Shown: positions 63,061 to 64,000 of the stretch, piece by piece
How the letters are laid out: each line of letters begins with the position of its first letter
How positions within the stretch are numbered: position 1 is the first letter of the stretch
Source: Climacium dendroides
Taxonomy: Eukaryota > Streptophyta > Bryopsida > Hypnales > Climaciaceae
DNA length: 64,000 nt
Direction of reading: 5' to 3'
Assembly (NCBI GenBank): GCA_950106755.1
Contig: CATNNA010000003.1
Location: 1,178,001 to 1,242,000, forward strand
Made by a program: the position numbers and the translations under genes
The notes under the pieces: generated by a model
Told to the model about the DNA's origin: nothing
The model's input: the letters and a program-made list of their open reading frames with translations, nothing else
The model's database searches: none

Positions 63061-64000
63061 CTATTGAAATGGGTTTAAAAAAGGAAACTCTAAAAATCAT
63101 GCTATATTTAATAGAAACCAAAACAATGAATTATATTGTTTTGACGTGGAAGCATGTCCGAAAACATATTCTACAAGTTGCAAATCTTCGAAATAATTAG
63201 GATTCATCAAAAAATGAAGTTTAAGAGAACTCTATTGCTTCCCCACACTTTTCCAATTGAAATGGGTTTAAAAAAAGAATCTCTAAAAATCATGCTATAT
63301 TTAATAGAAACCAAAACAATGAATTATATCGTTTTGAAGTGGAAGCATGTCCAAAAACATATTACACAGGTTGCAAATCTTCGAAATAATTAGGATTCAT
63401 CAAAAAATGAAGTTTAAGAGAACTCTATTGCTTCCCCACACTTTTCCTATTGAAATGGGTTTAAGAAAGGAAACTCTAAAAATCATGCTATATTTAATAG
63501 AAACCAAAACAATGAATTATATCGTTTTGAAGTGGAAGCATGTCCGAAAACATATTCTACAAGTTGCAAATCTTCGAAATAATTAGGATTCATCAAAAAA
63601 TGAAGTTTAAGAGAACTCGATTGCTTCCCCATACTTTTCCAATTGAAATGGGTTTAAAAAAAGAAACTCTAAAAATCATGCTATATTTAATAGAAACCAA
63701 AACAATGAATTATATCGTTTTGACGTGGAAGCATGTCCGAAAACATATTATACAAGTTGCAAATCTTCGAAATATTTAGGATTCATCAAAAAATGAAGTT
63801 TGAGAGAACCCTATTGCTTCCGTACACTTTTCCATTTGAAATGGGTTTAAAAAAAGAACCTCTAAAAATCATGCTATATTTAATAGAAACCAAATAATGA
63901 ATTATATCGTTTTGAAGTGGAAGCGTGTCCAAAAACATATTACACAGGTTGCAAATCTTCGAAATAATTAGGATTCATCAAAAAATGAAGTTTAAGAGAA

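Larger units (their letters stand above)
77..63779 (+). other. Recurrent 79-codon open frame spanning monomer junctions (probably not a gene)
   Basis: Most full-length monomers have an ATG frame of 79 codons (240 bp), longer than the monomer, so each copy overlaps the next by 47 bp in a different frame (193 leaves remainder 1 on division by 3). The translation begins M-S-E/K-N-I and is lysine- and isoleucine-rich; I recognise no domain, signal peptide or family. GTCTGA alleles shorten it to 66 codons, and stops arise from TTTTAG (eight monomers), TATATTAAAT (4,902, 6,253, 7,218), TTAAAATAAG (30,172, 34,610, 37,888, 58,523) and the 192-bp variant (28 copies). Recurrent variants mostly change the amino acid (K/E, T/P, F/I/N, H/Y, L/V, K/N, K/R), so purifying selection is not apparent. 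The simplest reading is that the frame is open by chance in the ancestral monomer and copied with it. Confidence 0.8.
15124..63924 (+). repeat. 192-bp monomer variant, 28 copies
   Basis: A monomer in which AACCAAAACAATG is replaced by AACCAAATAATG, that is, one A lost and a C to T change. Copies start at 15124, 18404, 20333, 22841, 25928, 27085, 31523, 35382, 36153, 36924, 39432, 41940, 42325, 43675, 45218, 45603, 46953, 47724, 49460, 49845, 50423, 51194, 51579, 52929, 53700, 55822, 60839 and 63733. Every copy also has GAACCTCTAAAAATC, and the following monomer always opens with GCGTGTCC instead of GCATGTCC, so the three marks travel together as a block. Most have CCGTACAC; a few are mosaic, with CCCCACAC (27,085) or CCCTACAC (42,325, 45,603, 49,845, 50,423, 51,579). 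The variant creates TAA TGA in the usual open frame. Confidence 0.95.
1..64000 (+). repeat. 193-bp satellite DNA array, head-to-tail, about 332 monomers
   Basis: The same AT-rich unit recurs every 193 bp from the first base to the last, always in the same orientation, with no interruption by unique sequence. Counting from the ATG at 77, the copy at 63,540 is the 329th step once one 7-bp deletion and 27 one-base deletions are subtracted, so no other net indel is present. Both window ends fall inside a monomer, so the array extends beyond the window. The unit length is close to one nucleosome repeat and to many known centromeric satellites. That is family knowledge about satellites in general; centromere function is inference. 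I do not recognise the monomer as a named satellite. No gene, RNA gene, transposon or single-copy island was found on either strand. Confidence 0.99.

Noticed and set aside
77..63779. Tandem family of several hundred small protein genes
   Set aside because: Frames overlap by 47 bp in rotating registers, are broken in many monomers by amplified stop or frameshift alleles, vary mostly at amino-acid-changing sites, and match no family I know.
1..64000. CRISPR-like or spacer-repeat array
   Set aside because: The whole 193-bp unit is repeated with point variation throughout; there are no short constant repeats separated by unique spacers and no cas genes.
1..64000. A-tract phasing (curved DNA) across the monomer
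   Set aside because: A- and T-runs centre near 9, 58, 97, 120, 134, 161 and 180 of the unit; the spacings do not fit consistent multiples of a helical turn by eye, so I do not claim curvature.
1..64000. Embedded transposon or retroelement fragments
   Set aside because: No break in the 193-bp phase is large enough to hold an insertion; all length changes are accounted for by 1-bp and 7-bp deletions.
1..64000. Inverted monomers or strand switches
   Set aside because: The landmark TTCGAAATAATTAGG-type segment keeps the same orientation and phase in all units inspected from start to end.

Overview
The whole 64 kb window is one uninterrupted head-to-tail satellite DNA array. The basic monomer is 193 bp and AT-rich (by eye roughly 70% A+T). 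About 332 monomers lie in one orientation, and the window opens and closes mid-monomer, so the array continues on both sides. I see no protein-coding gene of recognisable function, no tRNA or rRNA, no mobile element, no CRISPR array and no single-copy sequence. This is typical of centromeric or pericentromeric heterochromatin in a eukaryotic nuclear genome. I do not recognise the monomer, so I name no species. Recurrent CG/TG/CA polymorphism hints at a genome with cytosine methylation (inference).

The length bookkeeping is very clean. Counting from the ATG at 77, every monomer boundary is explained by a 193-bp step, minus one 7-bp deletion near 10,906 and minus 28 copies of a 192-bp monomer variant (first at 15,124, last at 63,733). 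No other net indel is needed.

Layout: (i) 1-7.2 kb is a left domain with its own monomer subtypes and short higher-order repeats (HORs) of 1, 2, 3 and 7 monomers. (ii) 7.2-11.07 kb is a heterogeneous zone of monomers with private mutations, only one decayed 4-monomer repeat, and the 7-bp deletion. (iii) 11.07-19.7 kb is a domain of FERTLLL-type monomers with a 10-monomer repeat overlapped by a 17-monomer tandem duplication; the 192-bp monomer first appears here. (iv) 19.7-35.3 kb has 13-, 6- and 23-monomer-offset duplications plus a segment copied from 11.19 kb upstream. (v) 35.3-53.5 kb has 4-, 9- and 17-monomer periods nested in one another. (vi) 53.5-57.75 kb is a tandem 11-monomer repeat. 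(vii) 57.75-64 kb has 5- and 4-monomer repeats. From 11 kb rightwards the array is built from a limited set of monomer subtypes reshuffled by repeated unequal exchange or segmental duplication.

Most monomers contain a 79-codon open frame that runs 47 bp into the next monomer. Because 193 = 3x64+1, successive copies lie in successive frames. Indels, stops and almost entirely amino-acid-changing variation argue against it being a real gene. I treat it as a by-product of the monomer sequence and annotate it as 'other'.
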